A stretch of 64,000 bases of DNA from Salinigranum rubrum (GTDB lineage: Archaea > Halobacteriota > Halobacteria > Halobacteriales > Haloferacaceae): positions 2,542,001 to 2,606,000 of the forward strand of contig NZ_CP026309.1 of NCBI RefSeq assembly GCF_002906575.1. The letters are read 5' to 3'. Numbering within the stretch: the stretch's first letter is position 1; each line of letters begins with the position of its first letter. Below, piece by piece: positions 18,948-27,746 of this stretch. The notes under the pieces were generated by a model. That model was not told where the DNA came from, did no database searches, and saw nothing but the letters and a program-made list of their open reading frames with translations. A program made the position numbers and the translations under genes.

Positions 18948-20219
18948 TCAGACGACCGTCACGAGGAGGGTCGCGCCGCCGCTCGTGAGAAGGAGGACGA
19001 CCGACCACCGGACGACGGCACGGGTGAACGACCTCGGGCCGGCGAGAGCGAGCGCCGTCTTGACGAGCACGCTCGCCGTCGTCGCCAGGAGGACGGCGAC
19101 CACCGCGTTCGCCCCGGTGACGCTCCCCCCGCGGTAGAGGAGGACGGCCGTGGTCGTCGCGCCCGCCGAGGAGACCAGTCCCGAGACGAACGAACTCGCG
19201 TACAGGCCGGCCGTCCCGAACTCCGTCTGCGCGACCGTTCCGGCGGCGAGGATGAGGAGGAAGACGGCGCCGAAACCGAGGGCGTTCCGGAGCGAGAAGG
19301 GGCTCCCGAGGTCGAGGTCGACTTCTTCCTCCCGGTTGGCGGTCCAGAGCGCCACGGCGACCGCCCCGACGACGAACACGCCGAGCGGGACCACGGCCGC
19401 GAGGAGGGGCGACGGATACGAGAAAGCCAGCGTGATGACGAGGTTCCGCACGGCCATCGCCGCGTCGGCGAGGAGGACGGCCGCGACGGCGAACGACTCC
19501 AGTTCGGGACGGCGACGGACGTGGTCGAGCGTGCTCCCCACGACCGCGGTGGAGGAGGCCAGGCCGCCGAAAAAGCCCGTCACGACCACGCCGATGCCGC
19601 CGTACGTCCGGACGACGACGTAGTTGACGAACCCGATTCCCGCGACGGTCACGACCATGAGCCACGCGATGCGCGGTTCGAGCGTGACGTTCTGGACGGT
19701 GATGTCGTCGGCGGGGAGGAGCGGGAAGACGACGAACGCCAGGATGGCGAACTCGGAGGCCGAGCGGAGTTCGTCGCGCGAGAGCGTCCCGGCGAAGTCG
19801 TGGAGTTCGCGCTTCAACACGAGCAGCAGGGACGAGACGACCGCGACGGTGACGCCGGCCAGGACGAACTCCGAGACGACGAGCGCGCCGACGCCGTAGG
19901 CGACGAGGAGCGATGCCGACGTCGTGAGGTGGAGCGACCCCTCCGTGCGGAACGCGGCGAACGAGAACGACGCGGCCTGCACGAGCACGAACAGCCCGCC
20001 GACGAGGAACGCGCTCTCGATTCCCGTCTCGCGGGCGACGAGGGTGAAGACGCCGCCGGCGAGGCCGGTGAGCGAGAACGTCCGCATCCCGGCGTCGATG
20101 TCCGACCACTCCCGTTCGAGGCCGAGGAACAGTCCGAGCAGGGCGGCGAGACTGAGGAGGACTGCCGGCTGAACCAGGAGTTCCTCGAACACCAGGTCGA
20201 CCTGCAGCGGGGAAAACAT
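18948..20219 (-). CDS. MgtC/SapB-DUF4010 family membrane protein
   Basis: 423 residues with about twelve predicted transmembrane helices. The N-terminal third has the MgtC/SapB signature LLGLFLGLEREWSD, and the C-terminal two thirds resemble DUF4010, including VVTGFFGGLASSTAVVG and FVSGLVSSAGATTTAVL. The family is linked to magnesium limitation or membrane homeostasis in bacteria, but the archaeal role is unproven. The start is an ATG at 20219. The spacer to the divergent AI-2E transporter gene has a nearly palindromic agtataatatatact block at 20240-20254, at the right distance for a TATA box. Confidence 0.82.
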   Translation of the reverse strand: MFSPLQVDLVFEELLVQPAVLLSLAALLGLFLGLEREWSDIDAGMRTFSLTGLAGGVFTLVARETGIESAFLVGGLFVLVQAASFSFAAFRTEGSLHLTTSASLLVAYGVGALVVSEFVLAGVTVAVVSSLLLVLKRELHDFAGTLSRDELRSASEFAILAFVVFPLLPADDITVQNVTLEPRIAWLMVVTVAGIGFVNYVVVRTYGGIGVVVTGFFGGLASSTAVVGSTLDHVRRRPELESFAVAAVLLADAAMAVRNLVITLAFSYPSPLLAAVVPLGVFVVGAVAVALWTANREEEVDLDLGSPFSLRNALGFGAVFLLILAAGTVAQTEFGTAGLYASSFVSGLVSSAGATTTAVLLYRGGSVTGANAVVAVLLATTASVLVKTALALAGPRSFTRAVVRWSVVLLLTSGGATLLVTVV

Positions 20220-20334
20220 ATGAGTAAATTTGCCACAGTATAATATATACTATTCGTCGTCGACGCCCTCGAACCGACGGACAGCGGCCGCGGACGGGGG
20301 TAACTTCAAGTGACGCGATGGCGGAGGAATCATA

Positions 20335-21605
20335 ATGTCCCTCCTGGGCCTCGAGCGTGCGCGACTCGGGTGGTGGCTGCTCGGCATCGCGCTCGCGGCC
20401 GCGGTCGTCTTCGTGGTTCACGCGTTCATCGGCACCTTCGTCTTCGGGATCTTCCTCTACTACGCGACCCGCCCCATCTACCGTCGGCTCCGCCGGCACA
20501 TCCGCCCCGCGAGTCTCGCCGCCGCGGTCTCGCTGTTCGCGCTCGCGCTCCCGGCGATCCTCTTGGTCCTGTACGCGCTCGCCATCGTGGTCCAGCAGGC
20601 CGTCGACTACACCAACAGCGGCGTGCTCGACCTCTCACAGTACCCCGTCGACCAGGAGCTTCTGGACGCCATCACGGACCCGGAGCGGCTCCTCGAACTC
20701 GACCCCTCGTCGTATCTCACCGCGGAGGTCATCGACCAGATCACGCGCTCGCTCTCCTCGGCGTTCGACACGATCGCGTTCTTCGGCGTCGGCGCGGTCC
20801 ACCTGTTCGTCATGATCGCCCTGGCGTTCTACCTGCTCCGAGACGACCGTCGCCTGACTAGCTGGGCGCTCTCGACGTTCGGCGACCACCGGGGGTCGTC
20901 CTCGCATACGGCTCGGCGGTCGACCACGACCTGAAAGCCGTCTTCTTCGGGAACATCCTCAACGCCGTCCTCACGGGGACCATCGGGGTCATCGCGTACA
21001 CCGTGCTCAACACGTTCTCTCCGGCGCCGGGAGTGGCGGTCCCCGCGGCGGCGCTCGTCGGCCTCCTCGCGGGCGTCGCCAGCATCATCCCCGTCGTGGG
21101 GATGAAGCTCGTCTACGTCCCCGTGGCGCTCTACATGGCCGTCGTCACGTTCTTCGTCGACCCACAGCTGCTGTGGTTCGTCCTGGTGTTCGTCGGCGTC
21201 TCGTTCGTCGTCGTGGACACCATCCCCGACCTCGTCCTCCGGCCGTACGTCTCGGGACGGAGCCTCCACGTCGGGAGCGTGATGATCGCGTACACGTTCG
21301 GACCGCTGCTGTTCGGGTGGTACGGCATCTTCCTCATGCCGATGCTTCTCGTCCTCGTCTTCCACTTCGCCCGCATCGTCCTGCCGGAGCTAGTACAGGG
21401 GCAGGACATCCTCCCCTTCGCCGTCGACCCGGCGGTCGAGACGACGTTCGAGGAGTCGACCACAGTCGGGCGCGAGAACCCGACGGCCCCGACTTCGACG
21501 GGGACGGAAGCGAACGACACGGGCGGCGCTGCGGACGCTGAATCGACGCGAGAGAACGGAGACGAACCTGGGGGGTCAGACGGAGCGGACGAACGTGGTG
21601 GGTGA
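20335..21605 (+). CDS. AI-2E family (PerM-like) transporter (single-base frameshift)
   Basis: Restored length 423 residues. The first frame gives four N-terminal helices and the coiled segment of the AI-2E/PerM family (YYATRPIYRRLRRH). The second frame gives FFGNILNAVLTGTIG, PAAALVGLLAGVASIIPVVG and the C-terminal helices, then a hydrophilic acidic tail of about 70 residues. The join needs one base in the run of five G at 20891-20895, which yields GDHRGVVLAYGSAV. Family members transport small molecules or sodium; the archaeal substrate is unknown. It converges on the padR gene. As in three other genes here, homopolymer error is the likely cause. Confidence 0.85.
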
Positions 21606-21622
21606 GTCCGGGCGTGACCGGC

Positions 21623-21910
21623 TCACTCGCCGAAGGACTCGTCGACGTACTGTCCTTCCCAGTCCTTCCGGGCGCGAATCTCCCGGCGCCCCCGACGTGT
21701 CAGCGTGTAGAAGTTCGTTCGTCTGTCCCGCTGACCCTTCTCGACGAGTCCCTTCTCGACTAGCGTGTCGAGATTCGGATAGAGTCGTCCGTGGTGGATT
21801 TCCTTCTCGTAGTAGTCCTCGAGCTCCTCCTTGATGGCGAGACCGTGGGGCTCGTCCAGCCCGGCGATCACGTAGAGGAGGTCACGCTGGAATCCTGTCA
21901 GGTCGTACAT
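21623..21910 (-). CDS. PadR-family transcriptional regulator
   Basis: 95 residues from ATG 21910. The winged helix is clear: TGFQRDLLYVIAGLDEPHGL, ELEDYYEKEIHHGRLYPNL (the typical PadR recognition segment) and the wing GQRDRRTNFYTLTRRGRREI. Longer upstream starts would add a non-conserved stretch. PadR proteins usually repress nearby genes or themselves; the AT-rich spacer upstream contains tcttcgatattacgattcga-like inverted elements (about 21918-21940) that could be the operator. The ligand is unknown. Confidence 0.88.
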   Translation of the reverse strand: MYDLTGFQRDLLYVIAGLDEPHGLAIKEELEDYYEKEIHHGRLYPNLDTLVEKGLVEKGQRDRRTNFYTLTRRGRREIRARKDWEGQYVDESFGE

Positions 21911-22120
21911 TATTATCTTCGATATTACGATTCGAGTGCGAGACGAATAAGTGTATCGAATTTCTGGTATATCACGGCCGATTGACATCGTGCGTTCGTC
22001 GGTGCCCGGCAGGCCCGAAGCGGCGTGAACCGCGCCCAGTCTCACGGACGGCCGAGGTCCGACGAGCGAGTGGTTCCGGTTACCGGAGGACACTTCAGGT
22101 GTCGACACGTCTACATTCGC

Positions 22121-22396
22121 ATGGAGGAAACTCTCTTCAAATCGGAGTCGTCCCAGTCACGCGCCGAAATCGCAGCGTACCTCCGGACCGTCGCGGACCG
22201 TCTCGACGCCGACGGGGAGGTCACGCTCTCGGCGGGCGAACAGTCACAGACGCTCGCGGTGCCCGAACGCCCCGTCTTCGAGGTCAAGGTCGAACGCGAG
22301 ACGTCGTCGAGCGGTTCCGCCGAGTTGAGCCTCGAACTCGAACTCGAGTGGGACGAAGGCGCGAGCGACACCGACGCGTCGCTCGACGTGTCGTAG
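22121..22396 (+). CDS. amphi-Trp domain protein
   Basis: 91 residues from ATG 22121. The N-terminal part MEETLFKSESSQSRAEIAAY and the following LRTVADRLDADGEVTLSAG match the short amphi-Trp domain common in haloarchaea, and the rest is a strand-rich acidic region ending in a Ser/Asp tail. The domain is found alone or near membrane proteins; its function is unknown. A small palindrome tccggt-t-accgga (22075-22087) lies 34 bases upstream and may be part of its control region. Confidence 0.75.
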   Translation: MEETLFKSESSQSRAEIAAYLRTVADRLDADGEVTLSAGEQSQTLAVPERPVFEVKVERETSSSGSAELSLELELEWDEGASDTDASLDVS

Positions 22397-22404
22397 TGTC
22401 GAAA

Positions 22405-22492
22405 AGGTAGCAAGCCACGCGAAAATCGCGTGATGCTTGCCGCCCTGAATTGGTCCCCGCTGACGCTTCGGCCCTCCAAAGCGAAGCGTCAC
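22405..22492 (-). ncRNA. candidate small RNA with two strong hairpins
   Basis: On the minus strand a TATA-like ctttaag (22521-22515) lies about 26 bases before a perfect 10-bp stem (tgacgcttcg at 22461-22470 with cgaagcgtca at 22482-22491). A second hairpin combines two perfect 6-bp stems, gcaagc/gcttgc and cacgcg/cgcgtg (22410-22440), and is followed by ccttttc, like a terminator. No protein fits. The same features could be a relic end of an IS200/IS605-type or palindrome-associated element, so the RNA call is an inference from structure and spacing only. Confidence 0.4.
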
Positions 22493-22514
22493 TACCACGT
22501 AGCGAGGTATTTCA

Positions 22515-22521
22515 CTTAAAG
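22515..22521 (-). promoter_or_regulatory. TATA-like box of the small RNA candidate
   Basis: ctttaag on the minus strand, in a short AT-rich stretch between GC-rich sequence. Counting 26 bases downstream gives a start at about 22492, the first base of the perfect hairpin. Inference from spacing. Confidence 0.35.
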
Positions 22522-22608
22522 ATACCGAACACTGACCGGCCGGCGCACGCGTGAGCATCCTCTCGGTTCGTGAGAGGGTCGGTCACTCACCCCGCCGGTC
22601 TGCCGTCG

Positions 22609-22755
22609 TCACATGTGTTCTTCTTCGAGAACCCACCCGAGCGCGCGGCGGTAGTAGGTGAACATCTCGCGGACGCCCTCGTGTCGCATCTCCTCTGCGT
22701 CGAGTTGTTCGCTGAGAAACTCGTACTGCTCTCTGATCTCCGCTTCGGAGCGCAT
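22609..22755 (-). CDS. 48-residue charged helical protein
   Basis: A short gene from ATG 22755 to TGA at 22609. The product is highly charged and helical (IREQYEFLSEQLDAEEMRHE, then REMFTYYRRALGWVLEEE), with codon choice like the neighbouring genes. It is divergent from the zinc-ribbon protein gene at 22842. It resembles the many small conserved haloarchaeal proteins of unknown function. No motif allows a function to be proposed. Confidence 0.6.
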   Translation of the reverse strand: MRSEAEIREQYEFLSEQLDAEEMRHEGVREMFTYYRRALGWVLEEEHM

Positions 22756-22841
22756 ATGCGCCCCCTTCGAACGCCACCGCCTTCACGGCACCGCCGCGCC
22801 GCTCCGTCGCGTTTTTTTCCGTTCCTTCCGTACGAGGCGGC

Positions 22842-23552
22842 ATGAGAGTCAGAGGCCGACGGGAGTGCCGCGACTGCGGCCACCAGTGGTCGTACTACGA
22901 GACGGGGGCGGTCGACTGTCCCGCCTGCGGGAGCCTCCGAAGCGTCGGCGTCGACGACCGGACCCGACACACCGACACGCCGACGTCGCTCGACCTCTCG
23001 CCGCACCGTCGCACCGTCGACACCGACGACCTCGCCGACGCCGCTGACGACCTCAAGCGCGACCTTCGCAGTTATCGGACGAAGCGGGGGTTCATCCGGG
23101 GCGGCGACCTCCTCCCGCTCGACGCGACCTATCTGGCGGCGACCGAACTGCTCTACGCGGTCGACGTGCTCGTCCGGGCCGGCGAGCGGACCGACGACGA
23201 GGAACTCTATCTGCTCTCGCTCCTGCGCGGGGCCGACATCGGCGAGCGGCCCGACGTCGAGACGGTCCCGACGTCGATGCGGGCGGCGCGCGGACTCGCG
23301 CTCGCGGAGGCCGTCGACGAGTACCGCCGCGAGGTGCTGTCGTGGCTCGACGACAACCCCGCACCGGAGGCACGGCAGGTCCTGGGGACCGTCTCGGAGT
23401 TCGTCAAGCGGACGCGCGCGCTCGGCGGCGACGTCCCGCTCGCCGAGAGCGAGGCGCTCCTCGCCGCGACGCAGGACGTCTCGCGGGCGCTCAGAGAGGA
23501 CGACGAGACGGCGCTCGCCGCGGCGAAGGACCGCCTCTCGCGGCTCCAATGA
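22842..23552 (+). CDS. zinc-ribbon protein of unknown function
   Basis: 236 residues. The N-terminus carries a zinc ribbon (CRDCGHQWSYYE ... CPACGSL, Cys at about 9, 12, 27 and 30). The rest is helical and acidic with a RGFIRGGDLLPLD-like turn (RGFIRGGDLL) after residue 80. Zinc-ribbon plus helical architecture is common in haloarchaeal proteins that bind nucleic acids or proteins, but no specific role is supported. The stop codon overlaps the start of the next gene (ATGA), so the two are translationally coupled. Confidence 0.72.
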   Translation: MRVRGRRECRDCGHQWSYYETGAVDCPACGSLRSVGVDDRTRHTDTPTSLDLSPHRRTVDTDDLADAADDLKRDLRSYRTKRGFIRGGDLLPLDATYLAATELLYAVDVLVRAGERTDDEELYLLSLLRGADIGERPDVETVPTSMRAARGLALAEAVDEYRREVLSWLDDNPAPEARQVLGTVSEFVKRTRALGGDVPLAESEALLAATQDVSRALREDDETALAAAKDRLSRLQ

Positions 23553-23791
23553 CGACGTTCGACGAGCACGCGGTGCGACACCGGCTGAAACTCCTCACCG
23601 ACACGGGGAACGCGGTACTGTACGAGAACCGTGAGGGGGTGGACTGTCCCGTCTGTGGCGACCCCTTCGACGAGTTCTACGCGACGAGCGACGCGGAGTC
23701 GTTCCGCCCCTCCCGGCCCGTGGGGTTCTGCGTCGCCCACACCGACGAGCGACTCCTGCTCTTCACCCACGAGGGCGTCGAGGAGGGCTGA
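23549..23791 (+). CDS. small Cys/His protein coupled to the zinc-ribbon gene
   Basis: 80 residues from ATG 23549, overlapping the preceding stop by four bases. It has CPVCGDPF and a later FCVAHTDE, a likely zinc site formed by three Cys and a His. The remainder is a compact alpha/beta protein with LLLFTHEGVEE at the C-terminus. Its coupling to the zinc-ribbon gene suggests that the two act together. The family looks haloarchaeal and functionally uncharacterised. Confidence 0.7.
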   Translation: MTTFDEHAVRHRLKLLTDTGNAVLYENREGVDCPVCGDPFDEFYATSDAESFRPSRPVGFCVAHTDERLLLFTHEGVEEG

Positions 23792-23835
23792 CGCGGGGGA
23801 GAGACGGAGCGGAGACGGAGCGGAGACGGAGAGAC

Positions 23836-24729
23836 TCAGGGGAGCGTGACGTCGATTCCTTCGGCTTCGGCGGCGGCTTTGACGGTGTTCCACAGCAGCA
23901 TCGCGCGGGTCATCGGGCCGACGCCACCCGGGACGGGCGTGATGGCGCTGGCCTGCTCTTCGGCCGATTCGAACTCGACGTCGCCGACGAGTTCGTACCC
24001 CTTCTCGGTGTCGGCATCGACCCGGTTCACGCCGACGTCGACGACGACGACTCCCTCCGAGAGCATCTCGCCCGTGACCAGTTCCGGCACGCCGCAGGCG
24101 GCGACGACGACGTCCGCCCGGCGGGTGTGCTCCGAGAGGTCCTCGGTCCGAGAGTGACACACCGTCACCGTGGCGTTCCCCCCGGGGGCCTTCTGGATGA
24201 GGAGGTTCGCCATCGGCTTGCCGACGATGTCGGAGCGCCCGACGACGACGACCTCTTTGCCCTCGGGGTCGACGCCCGCGGCGTCGAGGAGCTTCTGGAT
24301 GCCGTGGGGCGTACACGGCTTGAAGCGCGCGTCGCCGGCGACGAGTCGGCCGACGTTCTCGGGGTGGAAGCCGTCGACGTCCTTCGCGGGGTCGATGCTT
24401 CGGAGGACTTCGCGGGAGTCGACGTGGTCCGGAACGGGCATCTGGACGAGAATCCCGTGGACGTCCTCGTCGGCGTTCAGGTCGTCGATGAGGTCGTACA
24501 GTTCCGCGGCGGGGGTATCGGGGTCGAGTTCGTAGTCGAACGCCTCGATGCCCACCTCGGCGCAGTCGCGCTGTTTCATCGAGACGTACGTCTCGCTAGC
24601 GGGGTCGTCGCTCATCAGGACGGTTGCAAGCCCGGGCGTCACGCCCGCGTCGTCGAGCGTCTCGATGGCGTCGCCGAGGCCGTCGCGCACCTCGCTCGCG
24701 ACGGCGTTGCCGTCGATGATGTCGGTCAT
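23836..24729 (-). CDS. folD: bifunctional methylenetetrahydrofolate dehydrogenase/cyclohydrolase
   Basis: 297 residues from ATG 24729. FolD interconverts 5,10-methylene- and 10-formyl-tetrahydrofolate with NADP. The catalytic Tyr and Lys are in ETYVSMKQRD (Y48, K52), the HGILVQMPVP segment follows, and the NADP loop VVVGRSDIVGKPMA is at about 160-173. The C-terminal ITPVPGGVGPMT is canonical. glyA, which makes the methylene-folate substrate, lies 2 kb upstream on the same strand, with a VIT1-type/DUF211 pair and a lipoprotein gene between. Confidence 0.96.
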   Translation of the reverse strand: MTDIIDGNAVASEVRDGLGDAIETLDDAGVTPGLATVLMSDDPASETYVSMKQRDCAEVGIEAFDYELDPDTPAAELYDLIDDLNADEDVHGILVQMPVPDHVDSREVLRSIDPAKDVDGFHPENVGRLVAGDARFKPCTPHGIQKLLDAAGVDPEGKEVVVVGRSDIVGKPMANLLIQKAPGGNATVTVCHSRTEDLSEHTRRADVVVAACGVPELVTGEMLSEGVVVVDVGVNRVDADTEKGYELVGDVEFESAEEQASAITPVPGGVGPMTRAMLLWNTVKAAAEAEGIDVTLP

Positions 24730-24839
24730 GTGGGGAGAGGGGAACGGCCGAGACTTGAACGGTTCGGATTCGTGTATCGATGGGTCGGTGCGGGAGAAGA
24801 AATCGACACGTTCGTGCACATCCCTGCGCTGTTCTCGCC

Positions 24840-25412
24840 CTAGCCGGGGAGGACGAGGGTCAAGAGCGCGACGAACAGTCCCGCCGCGCCCATCCGGAGG
24901 CCGGCGACGAGCCACCACTGGTCGGACTCCCGGGAGAGGAACGCGCCGAAGCCGAACAGGATGGCGACGGCCGTCACGACGGCGGCGACGGTCGCTTCGG
25001 CCATCGTGAGGAGGGTCCCTTCGAGGAGGAACGGGACGAGCGGGACCAGCACTCCGAGTACGGGGCCGGCGCCGCTGGCGACGGCGTTCACCACCCGTTC
25101 GCGCCGCCGTCGGCGGTCGGGGGCCGTCCCGTCGAGGTCGGCGAGCATCGCCGCTTCGAGCCGTTCGAGTTCGGCGCGTTTCTCGGCGCGTTCGATCTCC
25201 CAGACGCTCCAGACGCCCGAGGTGGCCAGCCCCACCGCCGCGCCGGCGCCGACGCGGACGACGGTCACGCCGTCCGGGACGCCCGAGAGGAACGCGCCGA
25301 CGACGAGCCCCACGCACGTGAGCGCGCCGTCGAACCCGTTCGAGACGAAGTAGCGCCGCGAGAGCGGGCCGAACTCGACCGCCCGGAGGCGGTCAGCGAA
25401 GCCAGGTCGCAT
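24840..25412 (-). CDS. VIT1/CCC1-like membrane protein
   Basis: 190 residues from ATG 25412. Five hydrophobic segments and the N-terminal motif YFVSNGFDGALTCVGLVVGA match the VIT1/CCC1 family of iron/manganese transporters, followed by a cytoplasmic helical hairpin (SVWEIERAEKRAELERLEAA) in the place of the family's metal-binding domain. Glutamates are frequent there, which is compatible with metal binding. The gene overlaps the upstream DUF211 gene by 20 bases, so the two are made together. Metal specificity cannot be read from sequence. Confidence 0.78.
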   Translation of the reverse strand: MRPGFADRLRAVEFGPLSRRYFVSNGFDGALTCVGLVVGAFLSGVPDGVTVVRVGAGAAVGLATSGVWSVWEIERAEKRAELERLEAAMLADLDGTAPDRRRRRERVVNAVASGAGPVLGVLVPLVPFLLEGTLLTMAEATVAAVVTAVAILFGFGAFLSRESDQWWLVAGLRMGAAGLFVALLTLVLPG

Positions 25413-25695
25413 CCGCGTGTGCCACGTGTTCTTCGGGGACGAACTCGCCGCAGACCACCTCGTCGACGGAGTGGAGCGTCCCACCGAGCGACTCGATGCA
25501 CGCCTCGACGCGCTCGAAGTCGACCGCCTCTCCTTCGACGACGAGCGTGACGTTCTGGACCTCGCGGTCGGTTTCGACGAGTCGGACGGCCGTCGCGTCG
25601 ACCCCGTCGAGGTCGCTCAACTCCCGGGCGAACGAGACGGTCGCGACCTCGACGGGTTTCAACACGTCGAGGACGAGCCGGCGGATGGATGCCAT
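25393..25695 (-). CDS. DUF211 family protein
   Basis: 100 residues from ATG 25695 (MASIRRLVLDVLKPVEVATV). The protein has the ferredoxin-like alpha/beta pattern of the archaeal DUF211 family, with VRLVETDREVQNVTLVVEG and a C-terminal EFVPEEH segment. Structures of homologues form rings, and a regulatory role has been proposed without proof. The gene runs into the VIT1/CCC1-like membrane protein gene by 20 bases, suggesting a regulator-transporter pair. That link is inference. Confidence 0.82.
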   Translation of the reverse strand: MASIRRLVLDVLKPVEVATVSFARELSDLDGVDATAVRLVETDREVQNVTLVVEGEAVDFERVEACIESLGGTLHSVDEVVCGEFVPEEHVAHADATWLR

Positions 25696-25777
25696 GTCTC
25701 CGCCTACACCACCGGGTGACAATATCCTGTCGGAAGACCGACCGCTCTGGCGGGAGGGGTCGTCTCAAGACCGAGAT

Positions 25778-26383
25778 TCAGCTTCTCGGCGTGTACGCCG
25801 AGAAGTCCTGTGGCTCCGGACCCTGTCGTACCGCCTCGGTCGCACCCGTCTCGAGGTCGACGACCATCGCCTGCCCGCCGTACCCGTGCGTCTGGTCGTG
25901 CCCGCGGACGACGACGTACCGAACCCCCTCGGGGATCGAAATCGTCTCCGAGCGGGTGAACGGGGCCGTGCTGTGGGCGTGCAACAGCGTTCGTCGGCCG
26001 AGTTGCTCGCCGTCGAGCGTCTCGACCTGCCACCAGTCGGCGTACCCCGACTCCCCGTCGTCGTCGTGATAGAGGGTCACGCTGAAGCGGTAGGACCCGT
26101 TCGACGGTTCGAACTCGACGCCGACCACGTTCGCCTCGCGTAAGTCGAGTTCCTCCTCAGCGGTCTCGGACGTGGCCTCCGCTTGAGGCATCGGGGACGA
26201 GGTGGCGGTGACCCGGGTCGGTGCGTCGGTCGTGACCGATCCCAGACTCGTCGTCGGCGTCCCGGCGGGCGACATCGTGTCGGGGGACTCCGATCCGCCC
26301 CCCGACCCACCGTCTGGAGGTCCGCTGCACCCCACGACGAGGACGAGGAGGCTCGGGAGGAACCGTCGACGTGAGAGGGACAT
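25778..26383 (-). CDS. Tat-exported lipoprotein
   Basis: 201 residues from ATG 26383. The signal SRRRFLPSLLVLVVGC has the twin arginines at 5-6 and the lipid Cys at 19. A Ser/Thr/Gly/Pro linker of about 55 residues follows, then a beta-rich domain (NVVGVEFEPSNGSYRFSVTL; YVVVRGHDQTHGYGG). The domain is not recognised. The protein should be anchored to the outer face of the cell membrane. It lies between glyA and the DUF211 gene on the same strand with short spacers, but no functional link is visible. Confidence 0.78.
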   Translation of the reverse strand: MSLSRRRFLPSLLVLVVGCSGPPDGGSGGGSESPDTMSPAGTPTTSLGSVTTDAPTRVTATSSPMPQAEATSETAEEELDLREANVVGVEFEPSNGSYRFSVTLYHDDDGESGYADWWQVETLDGEQLGRRTLLHAHSTAPFTRSETISIPEGVRYVVVRGHDQTHGYGGQAMVVDLETGATEAVRQGPEPQDFSAYTPRS

Positions 26384-26468
26384 ACCACCCCCGTCTGTCG
26401 CCCGGAGAATAAGTCCGCCGGCGGTCGTGCGCGCCGTGCGCCTAGGTGGTCGTGTCTACCGTGGACGT

Positions 26469-27716
26469 CTACCGGTAGAGCGGGTGCGCCGCGCAGAGTT
26501 CGGTCACGCGGTCGCTCACCTCGCCGAGGACGCCCTCGTCGTCGGGGTTGTCGACGACGCGGACGATGTGTTCGCCGACCTCTCTGACTTCGGGGTTCTC
26601 GAAGCCGCGGGTCGTGAGCGCGGCCGTTCCCGCGCGGATGCCCGAAGGGTTGAACGGCGAGCGCGTCTCGCCGGGAACGGTGTTGGCGTTGAGGACGATG
26701 CCCGTTCGTTCGAGCGCTTCCTCGGCCGTTCCACCGGTGAGGTCGGGGTGGGAGGGACGGAGGTCGACGAGGACGAGGTGGGTGTCGGTGCCGCCGGAGA
26801 CGACGTCGAGCCCGTGATTGGCGAACGTGTCCGCCAGGGCCTTCGCGTTCGAGACGACCTGCTCGGCGTACTCGGTGAACTCCGGCTGGAGGGCCTCCTT
26901 GAACCCGACGGCCTTGCCGGCGATGTTGTGCATGAGGGGCCCGCCCTGTCCGCCGGGGAAGACGGCCTTGTCGATCTCGGAGGCGTACTCCTCCTGGGTC
27001 ATGATGATGCCGCCGCGACCGGCCCGGATGGTCTTGTGCGTCGAGCCGGTGACGAAGTCGGCGACGCCGACCGGCGAGGGGTGGACGCCGGCGGCGACGA
27101 GGCCCGTGATGTGGGCGATGTCGGCGAGGTGGTACGCACCTACGTCCTCGGCGACGGCCTGAATGCGCTCGAAGTCGACGGCTCGGGGGTACGCCGAGTA
27201 GCCGGAGACGACGATGTCAGGGTCGAACGCCTCGGCCTTCTTCTCCAGGGCGTCGTAGTCGATGTACCCCGTTTCGGGGTCGACTTCGTACTGTTCGACC
27301 TCGTACAGTTGTCCGGCGAAGTTCGCGGGGTGGCCGTGAGAGAGATGCCCGCCGTGGGTCAGGTCGAGCGAGAGGATCTTATCGCCCGGTTCGAGCATCG
27401 CGAGGTAGACGCCCATGTTGGCCTGCGTCCCCGAGTGGGGCTGAACGTTGACGTGTTCGGCCCCCCACAGTTCGGTGGCGCGCTCGATGGCCAGGTTTTC
27501 GACCTCGTCGGCGTACTCACAGCCCGCGTAGTAGCGCGACCCGGGATAGCCCTCGGCGTACTTGTTCGTGAGGACGGAGCCCTGCGCCTCGAGCACGGCC
27601 TTCGAGGCGTGGTTCTCGCTCGCGATCATCGCGAGCGTCCGCTCCTGTCTCTCCTCCTCGCCGGCCAGGGCGTCGGCCACCTCAGGGTCGACGGCCCGGA
27701 CGTGTTCGTCGTTCAT
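26469..27716 (-). CDS. glyA: serine hydroxymethyltransferase
   Basis: 415 residues from ATG 27716. The enzyme converts serine and tetrahydrofolate to glycine and methylene-folate. The PLP lysine is K228 in TGSTHKTIRAGRGG; PHSGTQANM and LSLDLTHGGHLSHG are the conserved substrate-side motifs. Length and start are normal for the family. A TATA-like cataag complement at 27741-27746 lies 28 bases upstream, giving a leaderless transcript. Together with FolD nearby, it supplies one-carbon units. Confidence 0.97.
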   Translation of the reverse strand: MNDEHVRAVDPEVADALAGEEERQERTLAMIASENHASKAVLEAQGSVLTNKYAEGYPGSRYYAGCEYADEVENLAIERATELWGAEHVNVQPHSGTQANMGVYLAMLEPGDKILSLDLTHGGHLSHGHPANFAGQLYEVEQYEVDPETGYIDYDALEKKAEAFDPDIVVSGYSAYPRAVDFERIQAVAEDVGAYHLADIAHITGLVAAGVHPSPVGVADFVTGSTHKTIRAGRGGIIMTQEEYASEIDKAVFPGGQGGPLMHNIAGKAVGFKEALQPEFTEYAEQVVSNAKALADTFANHGLDVVSGGTDTHLVLVDLRPSHPDLTGGTAEEALERTGIVLNANTVPGETRSPFNPSGIRAGTAALTTRGFENPEVREVGEHIVRVVDNPDDEGVLGEVSDRVTELCAAHPLYR

Positions 27717-27740
27717 ACGTGACCTCCCGGGGGAGTTGGA

Positions 27741-27746
27741 CATAAG
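27741..27746 (-). promoter_or_regulatory. TATA box of glyA
   Basis: cttatg on the minus strand, 28 bases before the glyA ATG at 27716. The spacing is that of leaderless haloarchaeal promoters. Confidence 0.5.

Noticed and set aside
18429..20243. 604-codon + strand frame opposite the MgtC-like gene
   Set aside because: It mirrors a membrane protein in high-GC DNA; Glu/Arg/Asp-rich repeats are typical of such shadows.
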